NCBI GenBank assembly: GCA_903952145.1
Contig: CAJBES010000096.1
Coordinates: 22,095 to 86,094, forward strand
Source of the DNA: an uncultured Opitutaceae bacterium
GTDB lineage: Bacteria; Verrucomicrobiota; Verrucomicrobiia; Opitutales; Opitutaceae
Direction: 5' to 3'
Length of the DNA: 64,000 nucleotides
Notes under the pieces: generated by a model
What the model saw: the letters and a program-made list of their open reading frames with translations, nothing else
What the model was told of the DNA's origin: nothing
The model's database searches: none
Made by a program: the position numbers and the translations under genes
Shown: positions 39,586 to 47,033 of the stretch, in pieces
Layout: every line of letters begins with the position of its first letter
Numbering within the stretch: the first letter of the stretch is position 1

Positions 39586-40860
39586 TCAACCCCGCACTTG
39601 GCCGGTGCCGGTGACGGTGAACTTGTAACTGCAGAGTTCACGCAGACCCATCGGGCCGCGGGCGTGGAGGCGGTCAGTCGAGATGCCGATCTCGGCCCCG
39701 AAACCAAACTCGAAGCCGTCGTTGAAGCGGGTGCTGGCGTTCGCCATGACGACGGCGGAGTCCACACCGGCCTGAAAGCGGCGTGCGGCGGCCCCGTCGC
39801 GCGTGATGATGGCGTCGGTGTGGCCGGAGCTGTCGCGGTTGATGGTGGCGATGGCTTCGTCGAGGGAGTCCACGACGCGCACGGCCATGATCAGGTCGAG
39901 AAACTCCGCGGTGAAATCGGCGGGCTGGGCGGGGGTCGCGGCGCGGCCGGCCTGGGCGAGAATGGCGGCTGCACGGGGGTCGCAACGCAGTTGCACGCCC
40001 TTGGCGGCGAGCGCGGCCGCGACCCGGGGCAGCAGAGTGTTGGCGACGGCCGCATGCACGAGGAGTTGCTCGGCGGCATTGCAAACACCGGGGCGCTGGG
40101 TCTTGGCGTTGACGGTGATGCTTTCCGCGAGCGCGGGATCGGCGTCGCGGTCGAGGTAGACAAAGCATACGCCGGTGTAGTGCTTGATGACCGGGATGGT
40201 GCTGTTTTCCGCCACGAAACGGATGAGTCCCGCGCCGCCGCGCGGGATGAGGCAATGAATAAGCGTGTCGAGCTTGATGAGGGTGGTGAGTGCGGCGCGG
40301 TCGGTCGTGGGGATGAGCTGCACGGCGGCCTCCGGCAAGCCCGTCGCGCCGAGGGCCCGCGTGATGAGTGCGGCCAACGCAGTGTTGGTGTGGAAACACT
40401 CCTTGCCGCCGCGCAGGATCGCGGCATTGCCGCTCTTCAGGCAGAGCGCGGCACATTCCACGGTGACGTTGGGCCGGGCCTCGTAGATGATGCCGATGAC
40501 GCCGATGGGCACGCGCACCCGGCGGATGCGCAGGCCGTTCGGCCGCACGGTCTCCTCCAGCAGTTCCCCCACCGGATCGGGCAGGGTGACAACCGAGCGG
40601 ACAGATTGGGCGAGCTGTTGCAGCCGGGCCCCGTTGAGTTCGAGGCGATCGCGCCCCGCCGGGTTCAGGGCCAGGGCCTCAGGACTGAGCAGGTCCCGTT
40701 GGTTGGCCTCCAGCAGTTCAAAATGAGAGGCGTCGATCAGTGCGGCGAGTTTCTCCAGTGCAGCATCCTTCTTTTCCGTCGGCGCGATGGCGAGGCTGTG
40801 CGACGCGGCGCGGGCCCGCTGGGCGATCGCGGTGACGAGTTGGGTGAGGTCGGCGGACAT
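39586..40860 (-). CDS. proA: Glutamate-5-semialdehyde dehydrogenase (gamma-glutamyl phosphate reductase)
   Basis: Second step of proline biosynthesis: NADPH reduces gamma-glutamyl phosphate to glutamate-5-semialdehyde. The 424-residue protein shows the family sequence RIRRVRVPIGVIGIIYEARP, NAAILRGGKECFHTN and the catalytic cysteine in TQRPGVCNAAEQLLVHAAV, with DSAVVMANASTRFNDGFEFG near the C-terminus. Start taken at ATG 40860 (MSADLTQLV); ATG 40869 is three codons earlier. A dispersed repeat abuts the start. No proB is adjacent. Confidence 0.95.
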   Translation of the reverse strand: MSADLTQLVTAIAQRARAASHSLAIAPTEKKDAALEKLAALIDASHFELLEANQRDLLSPEALALNPAGRDRLELNGARLQQLAQSVRSVVTLPDPVGELLEETVRPNGLRIRRVRVPIGVIGIIYEARPNVTVECAALCLKSGNAAILRGGKECFHTNTALAALITRALGATGLPEAAVQLIPTTDRAALTTLIKLDTLIHCLIPRGGAGLIRFVAENSTIPVIKHYTGVCFVYLDRDADPALAESITVNAKTQRPGVCNAAEQLLVHAAVANTLLPRVAAALAAKGVQLRCDPRAAAILAQAGRAATPAQPADFTAEFLDLIMAVRVVDSLDEAIATINRDSSGHTDAIITRDGAAARRFQAGVDSAVVMANASTRFNDGFEFGFGAEIGISTDRLHARGPMGLRELCSYKFTVTGTGQVRG

Positions 40861-40870
40861 GGCAGGCATG

Positions 40871-40903
40871 AATCTCGCGCAAAGGCGCGAAGGCGCAAAG
40901 GCA
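40871..40903. repeat. Dispersed repeat copy upstream of proA
   Basis: AATCTCGCGCAAAGGCGCGA followed by AGGCGCAAAGG. Its reverse complement has the same CCTTCGCGCCTTTGCGCGAGA layout as the repeats at 9701-9778. It lies directly against the proA start codon, within the leader. Confidence 0.5.
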
Positions 40904-41094
40904 AAATGTGGCACCCACAGATGGCATATGGAAATCAGGAAACGGGAACAGCCCTGATAAAGTGTCAAGTGGCAGCGCCGTGCCGGGCGGCCTGTCGCAA
41001 GCTGCCACCGCGCCGCACGAACGTCACCAACCGCGCGCGCCAACCGGGCCATTAATTCCCGGTTGGCAGATTTTCGCGGACCCAAGCTTACTCC

Positions 41095-42588
41095 TCAAGG
41101 CGTGGCGGTAAACAGCTTGGCCCCATGCGACTCCAGGGCGACGGAGAACTTCTCCCGGCGTCCAGCCAAGTCGCATCTGGCCCACAGGTCCCGGATGTTC
41201 ACTCCACCGGGCAGCCCGTAGGCGGCAAAATCCAGCTCCGGCGACTTGCCCGGTGCATCTGACAGGTTGAAGAACGCTACGGCGTATCCACCGGTGGAGA
41301 GCGGTTTGATCTGGATGGGCCAGGCCGCATCCTGGTTCACGGTGATGGACGGCTTGCCCAATGGGTCCTGGTTTACGGCGATGACCTCCTCATTGCAGAG
41401 AAGACTCAGGGTGAACGCATCCAACTCGTCCGGGATGCAGTCGATCAACAGGGGGCTGGGCCGAATGGCCCAACAGGTGAAGCAGGCGATCAACTCGTTT
41501 TCGCTGAGACGCATTCCATCCCGCGGCAGGATGGCCGTCATGTCCAGGTCGAACCAGTGGCCGGACCCGATCACCGGATTCCATGCCTCGTTACCGAAGC
41601 CGTTTTTCACCACGGAGTCCCAAGTGGGGCTCGTATCCGTGTTGGAGCGCCACTGCTGGCATAACCGCGCCACTTCCCTGGCGTCCTGCAGGGCGACCCT
41701 GGTGGTGACGCAATACACGATGTCGCGCGGAGACTGCCGCAGGGCGCGGCTCATCCGCCCGGCCAGATCCATGTCAGTGAAAGACCAGTCGTATTTGAAG
41801 TAGTCGATGCCCCAGGCCGCCCACTGCGCCGCATCCTCGGCTTCATGGTGGGTCAGACCGATATATTTGCCGGCATAGGGGATGCGGGCGGGGAAGTTGG
41901 TGTCGATCAACCCGGAGGTAGACCCGCAGCCCTCTGTGCCCCACGGCACGACGAAGGGACCGGAGTAGATCCCTATCTTCAGGCCCAGGTCATGGATCTT
42001 GGCGCAGAGCCCGCCCATGTCGGGAAAGCCGGCGTGAGGGATGATGGAGTTGAACGGGCCGCCGCGCTTGTTCGACTGCCATCCGGAGTCGAGGTTGACA
42101 TACGCATAGCCGCGTGCCGCCAGACCGGAACTGACCAGGCCCTTGGCGATGCGCAGGATCTTGTCGGCGTCGATATCGCCACGGAAGCAGTTCCAGCTGT
42201 TCCAGCCCATCGGCGGGGTCAAGGCTAGGGCGTTTTCTGCGATGACGAGTTTGATGACCTTATCCGTCCGGCCCTGCTGGTTCGAAGCCTGCAACAGCAC
42301 TTGATACTCACCCGCCACGACCGCCCGGCCGGTGATCTGACCGCTGACGGCGTCCAGCGTGAGTCCGGCGGGCAGCCCCGCGGCCGAGAACCGGAGCGGA
42401 CGCTCACCCACCGTCGGGATCGCATATAGAAACTCCTTGCCCGGCGAAGCACCGTAGATTGCGGGGGCGTTGATGCGCGGCGCGCCCGCATCCCAGGCCA
42501 CAGCCGGGACGAGCACGGTCTTGGCGTCGAGCTCCGGATTACTGATAGGCAACCGGCTCGGGCGGGAGGGGGTTGTTTTTCGAACCAT
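41095..42588 (-). CDS. GH27-like alpha-galactosidase with N-terminal Ig-like domain
   Basis: Protein of about 497 residues. Residues about 40-120 form a putative Ig (He-PIG) domain (GERPLRFSAAGLPAGLTLD, VSGQITGRAVVAGEYQVLLQ). The GH27 barrel starts TPPMGWNSWNCFRGDIDADK. Its catalytic nucleophile is the Asp of IDYFKYDWSF and the acid/base Asp lies in GSGHWFDLDMTAIL. It would cleave terminal alpha-galactosides. No signal peptide is present. The start is uncertain: the ATG at 42588 is followed by a TTPSRPSRLPIS string shared with neighbouring genes, while in-frame ATGs at 42633 and 42687 lie in a second copy of that string. The true secretory N-terminus may have been lost by rearrangement. Confidence 0.85.
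   Translation of the reverse strand: MVRKTTPSRPSRLPISNPELDAKTVLVPAVAWDAGAPRINAPAIYGASPGKEFLYAIPTVGERPLRFSAAGLPAGLTLDAVSGQITGRAVVAGEYQVLLQASNQQGRTDKVIKLVIAENALALTPPMGWNSWNCFRGDIDADKILRIAKGLVSSGLAARGYAYVNLDSGWQSNKRGGPFNSIIPHAGFPDMGGLCAKIHDLGLKIGIYSGPFVVPWGTEGCGSTSGLIDTNFPARIPYAGKYIGLTHHEAEDAAQWAAWGIDYFKYDWSFTDMDLAGRMSRALRQSPRDIVYCVTTRVALQDAREVARLCQQWRSNTDTSPTWDSVVKNGFGNEAWNPVIGSGHWFDLDMTAILPRDGMRLSENELIACFTCWAIRPSPLLIDCIPDELDAFTLSLLCNEEVIAVNQDPLGKPSITVNQDAAWPIQIKPLSTGGYAVAFFNLSDAPGKSPELDFAAYGLPGGVNIRDLWARCDLAGRREKFSVALESHGAKLFTATP
42541..42588 (-). repeat. 5' coding repeat, copy A (start of alpha-galactosidase)
   Basis: Minus strand reads ATG, six codons, then CCCGCCCGAGCCGGTTGCCT ATCAGT. It is one of six copies of a segment with core AACCGG(A/C)TCGG(G/C)CGGG on the plus strand. 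It encodes TTPSRPSRLPIS. Confidence 0.7.
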
Positions 42589-42650
42589 GATGGGTCCGTT
42601 GGACTTGGTGGAGTTGCGTGGCGGGTTTTTCATATGTGGGCTGAGGTTTT

Positions 42651-42687
42651 TGCTGATGTGAAACCGGATCGGCCGGGAGGCTGGCAT
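42651..42687 (-). repeat. 5' coding repeat, copy B
   Basis: Minus strand reads ATGCCAGCCTCCCGGCCGAT CCGGTTTCACATCAGCA, encoding MPASRPIRFHIS. It is in frame with the alpha-galactosidase and lies at the downstream edge of a gene remnant (42688-42835). Confidence 0.65.
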
Positions 42688-42835
42688 TCCCGGATGTCGT
42701 TGCAGACGTCGCGGCCGACCTTGAAGAAAATCTCCCGCAGGGCTTCCACCCCGTATTTGTCGCCACGTAGTCGATGGTGGTGTTGGTCGCTCCGTGGCAG
42801 TTGAGGTGCAGCCCGTCTGTCTCCTCGTAACGCAT
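42688..42835 (-). pseudogene. 5' remnant of an unidentified gene, frameshifted
   Basis: From an ATG at 42835 the frame reads MRYEETDGLHLNCHGATNTT then IDYVA; one base further the next frame continues sensibly with DKYGVEALREIFFKVGRDV and CNDIRE before reaching repeat copy B. The change of frame near 42760 and the abrupt end at the repeat mark it as a remnant. The family is not recognised. It starts 11 bases after the sialidase stop, as a downstream operon gene would. Confidence 0.55.
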
Positions 42836-42845
42836 GGCTGCCGTC

Positions 42846-43952
42846 CTAACTTTTGCCTGCGGCCAAGGCCGTCTTTTCGTCCACCTTCAAACGGAGCGGG
42901 AGGAAGTCGCCGCCCCAATTTTTCCCCGTCCAGGTGAAACCGGCGATGATCCAAAGCTCTCCGGGCCGCCGTTCGAAAACGTAGGGGTAGCTCACCTGGC
43001 CGCCTTGCTGCCTGGCGCACACGAGAGGAGCCGTCCAGGTCGCGCAGTCGTCGTCGGAAAAGGCGATGGAAAGCTCCTCGCGGAACCACGAGCAAGGGAT
43101 CTCCGCATGCAGAGGGCAGTCCTTTTTCTGCCACGCCTCTCCGGACTCCGGCCCCACCCGGTTCCACACCAAGGCCACCCGCCCGCTATGCAGCCGCAGC
43201 AGGAAGCCGGGCGCGGTGCTGGCGTCGATGCCGGAGGGCATGACCGTCCGCCAATAACGTCCGCCGTCGCCGGAGAAAGCCTGCCAGAAGCGGCCCAGGT
43301 TGCTGCGGATCAGCATGAGGATGCGGCCGTCGCGCAGCTCCATCACGGTGGGTTCCATGGCGCCGTCGTGATGGCCATGCCCACCCAAGTCGATCAAGTT
43401 GCCGCGGCCCCAGGTCAAGCCGTCGTCTTCGGAGAAAACCGAGGTGACCACCCAGCGTCCGGGCTTGCTCACCAGCAACGGCACCGCTGCAAGCAAACGC
43501 CCTTTGGCGGTCTGGATGAAGCCAAGGAAATTGGCGAAACAACCTGCAAGCACCTCCCGCTTGTCGCCCCAGGTCTTGCCGCCGTCCACGCTGCGGATGG
43601 AGCAGAGCGCGCCGCCGCACTCCTTCGGCTCGCCCACGCTGTCATCCCAGGCGAACTTCCGCGCCGCCATGTCAACGTAGAGCATCACCAGGACGCCACT
43701 GCCCGTCCGGAGAAGAAAATGGATCAAGGGCTCCGACGTCACTCCCGCGCATATCGGCGGGGCGTCCGACCAAGTGGCGCCATCGTCGGAGCTTACGCCC
43801 AGCCCCCGCTCGTCCACCGTCAACAACCGCCCGTCCGCCAGTTCGACGAAGGGGCCGTTTCTGACTCCTTGCAGCGTCTGGAAGGCGGGATGAACCCACC
43901 GCCCCTCTTTACTGAGAGAAAGCGGGATCGGCCGGAGGGGGTGGACGTGCAT
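42846..43952 (-). CDS. BNR-repeat sialidase family protein
   Basis: Protein of 368 residues with a six-bladed beta-propeller pattern. Five Asp-box (BNR) repeats are visible: SSDDGATW, SVDGGKTW, SEDDGLTW, SGDGGRYW and SDDDCATW. Family members remove sialic acids or related sugars, or simply bind glycans; active-site arginines cannot be placed with confidence. No signal peptide is seen. The start ATG at 43952 (MHVHPLRPIPLSLS) is preferred over a GTG three codons upstream because it corresponds to the start of the esterase gene that shares the same leader. A 72-bp leader repeat begins 7 bases upstream. Confidence 0.8.
   Translation of the reverse strand: MHVHPLRPIPLSLSKEGRWVHPAFQTLQGVRNGPFVELADGRLLTVDERGLGVSSDDGATWSDAPPICAGVTSEPLIHFLLRTGSGVLVMLYVDMAARKFAWDDSVGEPKECGGALCSIRSVDGGKTWGDKREVLAGCFANFLGFIQTAKGRLLAAVPLLVSKPGRWVVTSVFSEDDGLTWGRGNLIDLGGHGHHDGAMEPTVMELRDGRILMLIRSNLGRFWQAFSGDGGRYWRTVMPSGIDASTAPGFLLRLHSGRVALVWNRVGPESGEAWQKKDCPLHAEIPCSWFREELSIAFSDDDCATWTAPLVCARQQGGQVSYPYVFERRPGELWIIAGFTWTGKNWGGDFLPLRLKVDEKTALAAGKS
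43911..43952 (-). repeat. 5' coding repeat, copy C (start of sialidase gene)
   Basis: Minus strand reads ATGCACGTCCACCCCCTCCG GCCGATCCCGCTTTCTCTCAGT, encoding MHVHPLRPIPLSLS. It aligns base for base over most of its length with the start of the esterase gene at 46189 (copy E). Confidence 0.6.
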
Positions 43953-43958
43953 AATTTT

Positions 43959-44030
43959 CACATGGGTTCTGCGGCATGCAGAAACCCACCATCAATTGCT
44001 TGGACGTAACAGCTCGGGAAATCCCTGCAG
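43959..44030 (-). repeat. 72-bp leader repeat, copy 1 (upstream of sialidase)
   Basis: Matches 46197-46268 at 69 of 72 positions with no gaps. It lies 7 bases upstream of the sialidase ATG and contains the inverted repeat GGGTTCTGC...GCAGAAACCC (43964-43987). It is probably a 5' untranslated region with promoter or control elements that was copied as a unit. Confidence 0.85.
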
Positions 44031-44072
44031 GATAGAATGCCGCTCCCTGTGTCCCTGCGGCCATTTTGCACG

Positions 44073-44230
44073 TTAATCACCACGGCGGGGATGCTTGAGC
44101 TTGATGCGTGTCTGCAGGACGATCTCATTCGCCCCGCGGTATTCCACTTCCACGAAAAACTGCATTTCGAGCCGCTTTGCCAATGCCTGCTGATAGAGGC
44201 AACCGGATCGGGCGGGAGTGGGGTTGTCAT
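44073..44230 (-). pseudogene. Gene remnant fused to 5' coding repeat copy D
   Basis: Minus-strand translation from about 44200 gives LYQQALAKRLEMQFFVEVEY, RGANEIVLQTRIKLKHPRRGD and a stop at 44073, protein-like wording that looks like the C-terminus of a lost gene. It is preceded without break by an ATG at 44230 and a copy of the shared 5' coding repeat (44189-44230), which is in a different frame (MTTPLPPDPVASIS). The family is not recognised. Confidence 0.5.
44189..44230 (-). repeat. 5' coding repeat, copy D
   Basis: Minus strand reads ATGACAACCCCACTCCCGCC CGATCCGGTTGCCTCTATCAGC. It has small indels relative to copies A and E and runs straight into the remnant ending at 44073. No 72-bp leader lies upstream of this copy. 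Confidence 0.65.
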
Positions 44231-44315
44231 TTTCAGCGACGGCTCGACCCGGCTAGGCTGCGCGGGATATCACCCGTCGAAGTGACGCGTAACCAGATTG
44301 GCCCACCGCGTCGCG

Positions 44316-45194
44316 TCAAGCCAGCAATCCGCGTAAAAACCGACAGTTGGCCTGATAGCTTTCCAACATGCCTGCGCCCGGCGGAACCGCGCCTTCGATC
44401 TGAATCCAGCCGCGATAACCGATGTCGTCCAACGCGGCGCGGACTTTCTTGAAATCCACCCGGCCCTGGCCGAGCAACGCGCCGTTCTCCTTGAAATGCA
44501 ATTCGCAGATGCGCTCGCGGCCAAGCAGGCGCAGCTCCTTGAAGATGTCGTAGCCGCGGTCGGTCGAGTTGCACACGTCGTAATAGACCTGCACCGCCTT
44601 CGAGCCGACGCGGTGCAAAATCTCCAGATGCTCGGCCGCGCTCAGCCAGCTTTCCACGCCCAGCACCACGCCCGCCTGCTCCGCTTGCGGCGCGACGGCC
44701 TTGAGCCGTTTCACGACTTCGTCCGTGCCGGCCTTGTCGCCCCTGAGATCGCCCTGCCCGAAAAAAGCCAGCAAGACGACACGCCCGCCGAGCGCCCGGC
44801 ACACGCCGATGCAATCGCGCACCCACCCGACCGTGCGCGGGTCGCTCTTGTAGGGGATGCCGTTCAACTCGCCAATGGCGAGCGAGGCGACTTCCAGCCC
44901 GGTCTTTGTCGCTGCGGCCCTGAATTGCCGCTGCACTTCCGCTTGGCGCAGATGCATGTCGTTCGCGACCGTGCCGAGGCTGACCTGCACGCCGTCGAGG
45001 CCGATTTGCTGCGCGACCGCAAACGCGGCCGGGTCGGCCATCTGGCCGATGGACCAATCGCACGCGCCGATCTTGAACCGGCGCGCGTCCGGGGCGGCGA
45101 ACAGCGGGGCCAGCGGTGAGGAAAGCGTGAGGGCGGCGACCGCCGGCGCGGAACAGCCGGGCTTCTGGCGACTGGAATTCAGCGAAGTGTTCAT
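44316..45194 (-). CDS. Sugar phosphate isomerase/epimerase family protein
   Basis: Protein of 292 residues with a xylose-isomerase-like TIM barrel: RRFKIGACDWSIGQMADPAA, IGLDGVQVSLGTV, VVLGVESWLSAAEHLEIL, VQVYYDVCNSTDRG, CELHFKENGALLGQGRVDFK and GWIQIEGAVPP. The E, D, H and E residues in these segments are the usual metal ligands. The N-terminus (MNTSLNSSRQKPGCSAPAVA and on to LFAAP) looks like a secretion signal, common in verrucomicrobial members. The substrate is unknown. Start at ATG 45194 (an ATG at 45227 is also in frame). It lies between the mosaic genes but carries no copy of their shared leader. Confidence 0.85.
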   Translation of the reverse strand: MNTSLNSSRQKPGCSAPAVAALTLSSPLAPLFAAPDARRFKIGACDWSIGQMADPAAFAVAQQIGLDGVQVSLGTVANDMHLRQAEVQRQFRAAATKTGLEVASLAIGELNGIPYKSDPRTVGWVRDCIGVCRALGGRVVLLAFFGQGDLRGDKAGTDEVVKRLKAVAPQAEQAGVVLGVESWLSAAEHLEILHRVGSKAVQVYYDVCNSTDRGYDIFKELRLLGRERICELHFKENGALLGQGRVDFKKVRAALDDIGYRGWIQIEGAVPPGAGMLESYQANCRFLRGLLA

Positions 45195-45388
45195 GGTGGT
45201 TCCGATGCAAGTTGAACCTGACGGCACGGGGGCGTTGCGGCCAATCCAATTTCATTTTTGCGCACCGCCGCCGGCATTGGGCTCCGTGCGACCAGATGAG
45301 AACCACTCTTCCTAGCATGGCCCTGGCGGCTGGATTTCTCGTGGCGCGGGCGACACACGCCGCCCGAGCCAGACCCCATTGGCCTGCT

Positions 45389-46189
45389 CTATTTCTTCCG
45401 CTTCTGCCCGGTCAGGAAATCGGCGATCTCGGTCTGGAACATGGCCGCGGCGGCATCATCGTGGCCGATGCCGGGTGCTTCGCGGTAAATCACCGGGTGG
45501 TGCCTGGCGCGAAGCGCGGCGGCAAAGTCGGTGCTTTGATGGGTTGGCACCAACGTGTCAGCGCCCCCATGCACCAGGAAGACCGGCACCTTGGCGAACG
45601 CGTCAACGTGCTGCATGGCCGACAGCTTGTTCAGCACCGGCGGCAGTTCGGCCACAGTCACGCCATGAGCCTGCGCGATGCCGGCGGCATAGTGCGGCGC
45701 TTCCTTCAGCCAGCCCCCGAAGTCGGTGAACGGAAAGATCGCGCAGATGGAGCGGATCACCGCGGGGCGCTGGATGACATAGGCCAGTCCGCTGCCGCCG
45801 CCCATGCTGGTGCCTATGATTGACACACGTTGGGGGTCAATCTCCCGGGCCTCAGCCAGGCCTTTGATGATGGCATCCAACGTCTGCACCGCCTGGTCGT
45901 TCATCCAATGGTCGGTGCCCAGCTCTGGTACGACGAGCATGCAACCCCGCGCGGCCAGCAATGCGCGCAACCCGGCGTAGGGTGGTCGGGCAAGGTTATA
46001 AGCGGTGTGCGAACCGCCGCGACCATAGAGGTGAATGACCAGCCCGGGCTGCTGTCCCTTGGGCAGCAGTGCGGGTGGATAGATGGTGCAGGACACAGCG
46101 TTGGGCTGGCCCTCGCCGGGCAGCACGCGGACGAGTGGATCCTGACTGATGGGAAACCGGGTCGGGCGAGTAGGAGTGTGGTTATGCAT
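45389..46189 (-). CDS. Alpha/beta-hydrolase family esterase
   Basis: Protein of 266 residues. The nucleophile elbow is VSIIGTSMGGGSGLAYV (Ser in GTSMGG), the acid lies in VPVFLVHGGADTLVPTHQST, and the histidine in APGIGHDDAAA. LVIHLYGRGGSHTAYNLAR provides the oxyanion loop. This is a prolyl-oligopeptidase/dienelactone-hydrolase-type esterase, possibly a carbohydrate esterase given the neighbours. No signal peptide. The first 15 residues (MHNHTPTRPTRFPIS) correspond to the string at the start of the alpha-galactosidase and sialidase genes, and the 72-bp leader repeat starts 8 bases upstream. Confidence 0.85.
   Translation of the reverse strand: MHNHTPTRPTRFPISQDPLVRVLPGEGQPNAVSCTIYPPALLPKGQQPGLVIHLYGRGGSHTAYNLARPPYAGLRALLAARGCMLVVPELGTDHWMNDQAVQTLDAIIKGLAEAREIDPQRVSIIGTSMGGGSGLAYVIQRPAVIRSICAIFPFTDFGGWLKEAPHYAAGIAQAHGVTVAELPPVLNKLSAMQHVDAFAKVPVFLVHGGADTLVPTHQSTDFAAALRARHHPVIYREAPGIGHDDAAAAMFQTEIADFLTGQKRKK
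46144..46189 (-). repeat. 5' coding repeat, copy E (start of esterase gene)
   Basis: Minus strand reads ATGCATAACCACACTCCTAC TCGCCCGACCCGGTTTCCCA TCAGTC, encoding MHNHTPTRPTRFPIS. Together with the leader at 46197 it makes up the same module as at the sialidase gene. Confidence 0.65.
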
Positions 46190-46196
46190 GAATTAT

Positions 46197-46268
46197 CACA
46201 TGGGTTCTGCGGCATGCAGAAACCCGCCATCAATTGCTTGGACGTAACAGCCCGGGAAATCCCTACAG
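46197..46268 (-). repeat. 72-bp leader repeat, copy 2 (upstream of esterase)
   Basis: Matches 43959-44030 at 69 of 72 positions, including the inverted repeat GGGTTCTGC...GCAGAAACCC. It lies 8 bases upstream of the esterase ATG, in the gap after the lipase gene. Confidence 0.85.
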
Positions 46269-46284
46269 TCCACGCTTTGGACGC

Positions 46285-47028
46285 CTACAACGACAATGCG
46301 GAATGACAGTTCACGCCTTGCGGGCGGTCAAAGTGCCCGTGGCGCAGGAATGCAAGGGTTTGGGCAATCGCCTGTTGATCTTTCATCAGAAAAGGATGCG
46401 CGGCGGCAATAACGATGTGATCGGTCATGCCGGTGAGCTTGGTATTTTCCACCGACACTTTGCCGTCGTCGACGCCGGGGATCAGGAGGCTGTTGATCCA
46501 GTTGATCGACCGATTGCCTGCGATGATACCCACGGGAAAGCTGGGTGGACCGAGCCGGTTGGGCGTGGAGCCGGCCGCAGTGCCGAGCTCCTGACCGGCG
46601 GGGCCGTTGATCCATTGGAAAAGAGCCCAGTGGCCGAGTTGGTCCACCACCTCACTGCCCTGGTTGGGCGGCCCGAGCATGACGACGCGGCCGAGATGGG
46701 GTTCGGCGTGACGACTGAAATAACTGCGCACAAGCATGCCGCCGAGCGAGTGGGTGACGAAGTGGATTTTGTCCGCACTCTGGTCGTGGCATGCGGCGAG
46801 GACCGGCGTGATGGCATCGTCACTCAGGCGCCCGATCGTGGCGGTGCGCGACGGATAATCGACATTCCAGACCACATAGCCTGCGCGGGTGAGGGCGGCC
46901 TGCAGCTTGGCCATGGAAGCTTGGGTGCGGCCAAGGCCATGCAGCAGGATGACATGCTCGCGGGCGCAACCAAGGGAGGCATGGAGCAGGCTGGCGGCCA
47001 GCAGGAGGATCCTGAACGGCCGGCGCAT
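46285..47028 (-). CDS. Secreted lipase-like alpha/beta hydrolase
   Basis: Protein of 247 residues. FRILLLAASLLHASLGCA is a signal peptide or possible lipoprotein signal. HVILLHGLGRTQASM is the oxyanion-hole loop, FVTHSLGGMLVRSYF holds the nucleophile Ser, and the GVDDGKVSVEN and MTDHIVIAAAHPFLM segments give the likely Asp and His. This is the class 2/EstA-type triacylglycerol lipase or esterase family. It ends 5 bases after the sufS stop on the same strand, so it may be transcribed with the suf genes without being functionally related. Confidence 0.85.
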   Translation of the reverse strand: MRRPFRILLLAASLLHASLGCAREHVILLHGLGRTQASMAKLQAALTRAGYVVWNVDYPSRTATIGRLSDDAITPVLAACHDQSADKIHFVTHSLGGMLVRSYFSRHAEPHLGRVVMLGPPNQGSEVVDQLGHWALFQWINGPAGQELGTAAGSTPNRLGPPSFPVGIIAGNRSINWINSLLIPGVDDGKVSVENTKLTGMTDHIVIAAAHPFLMKDQQAIAQTLAFLRHGHFDRPQGVNCHSALSL

Positions 47029-47033
47029 GGTCT

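Noticed and set aside
42589..43167. N-terminal extension of the alpha-galactosidase frame up to 43167
   Set aside because: It overlaps the sialidase gene in another frame and reads as arginine-rich noise; family similarity begins only after about 42530.
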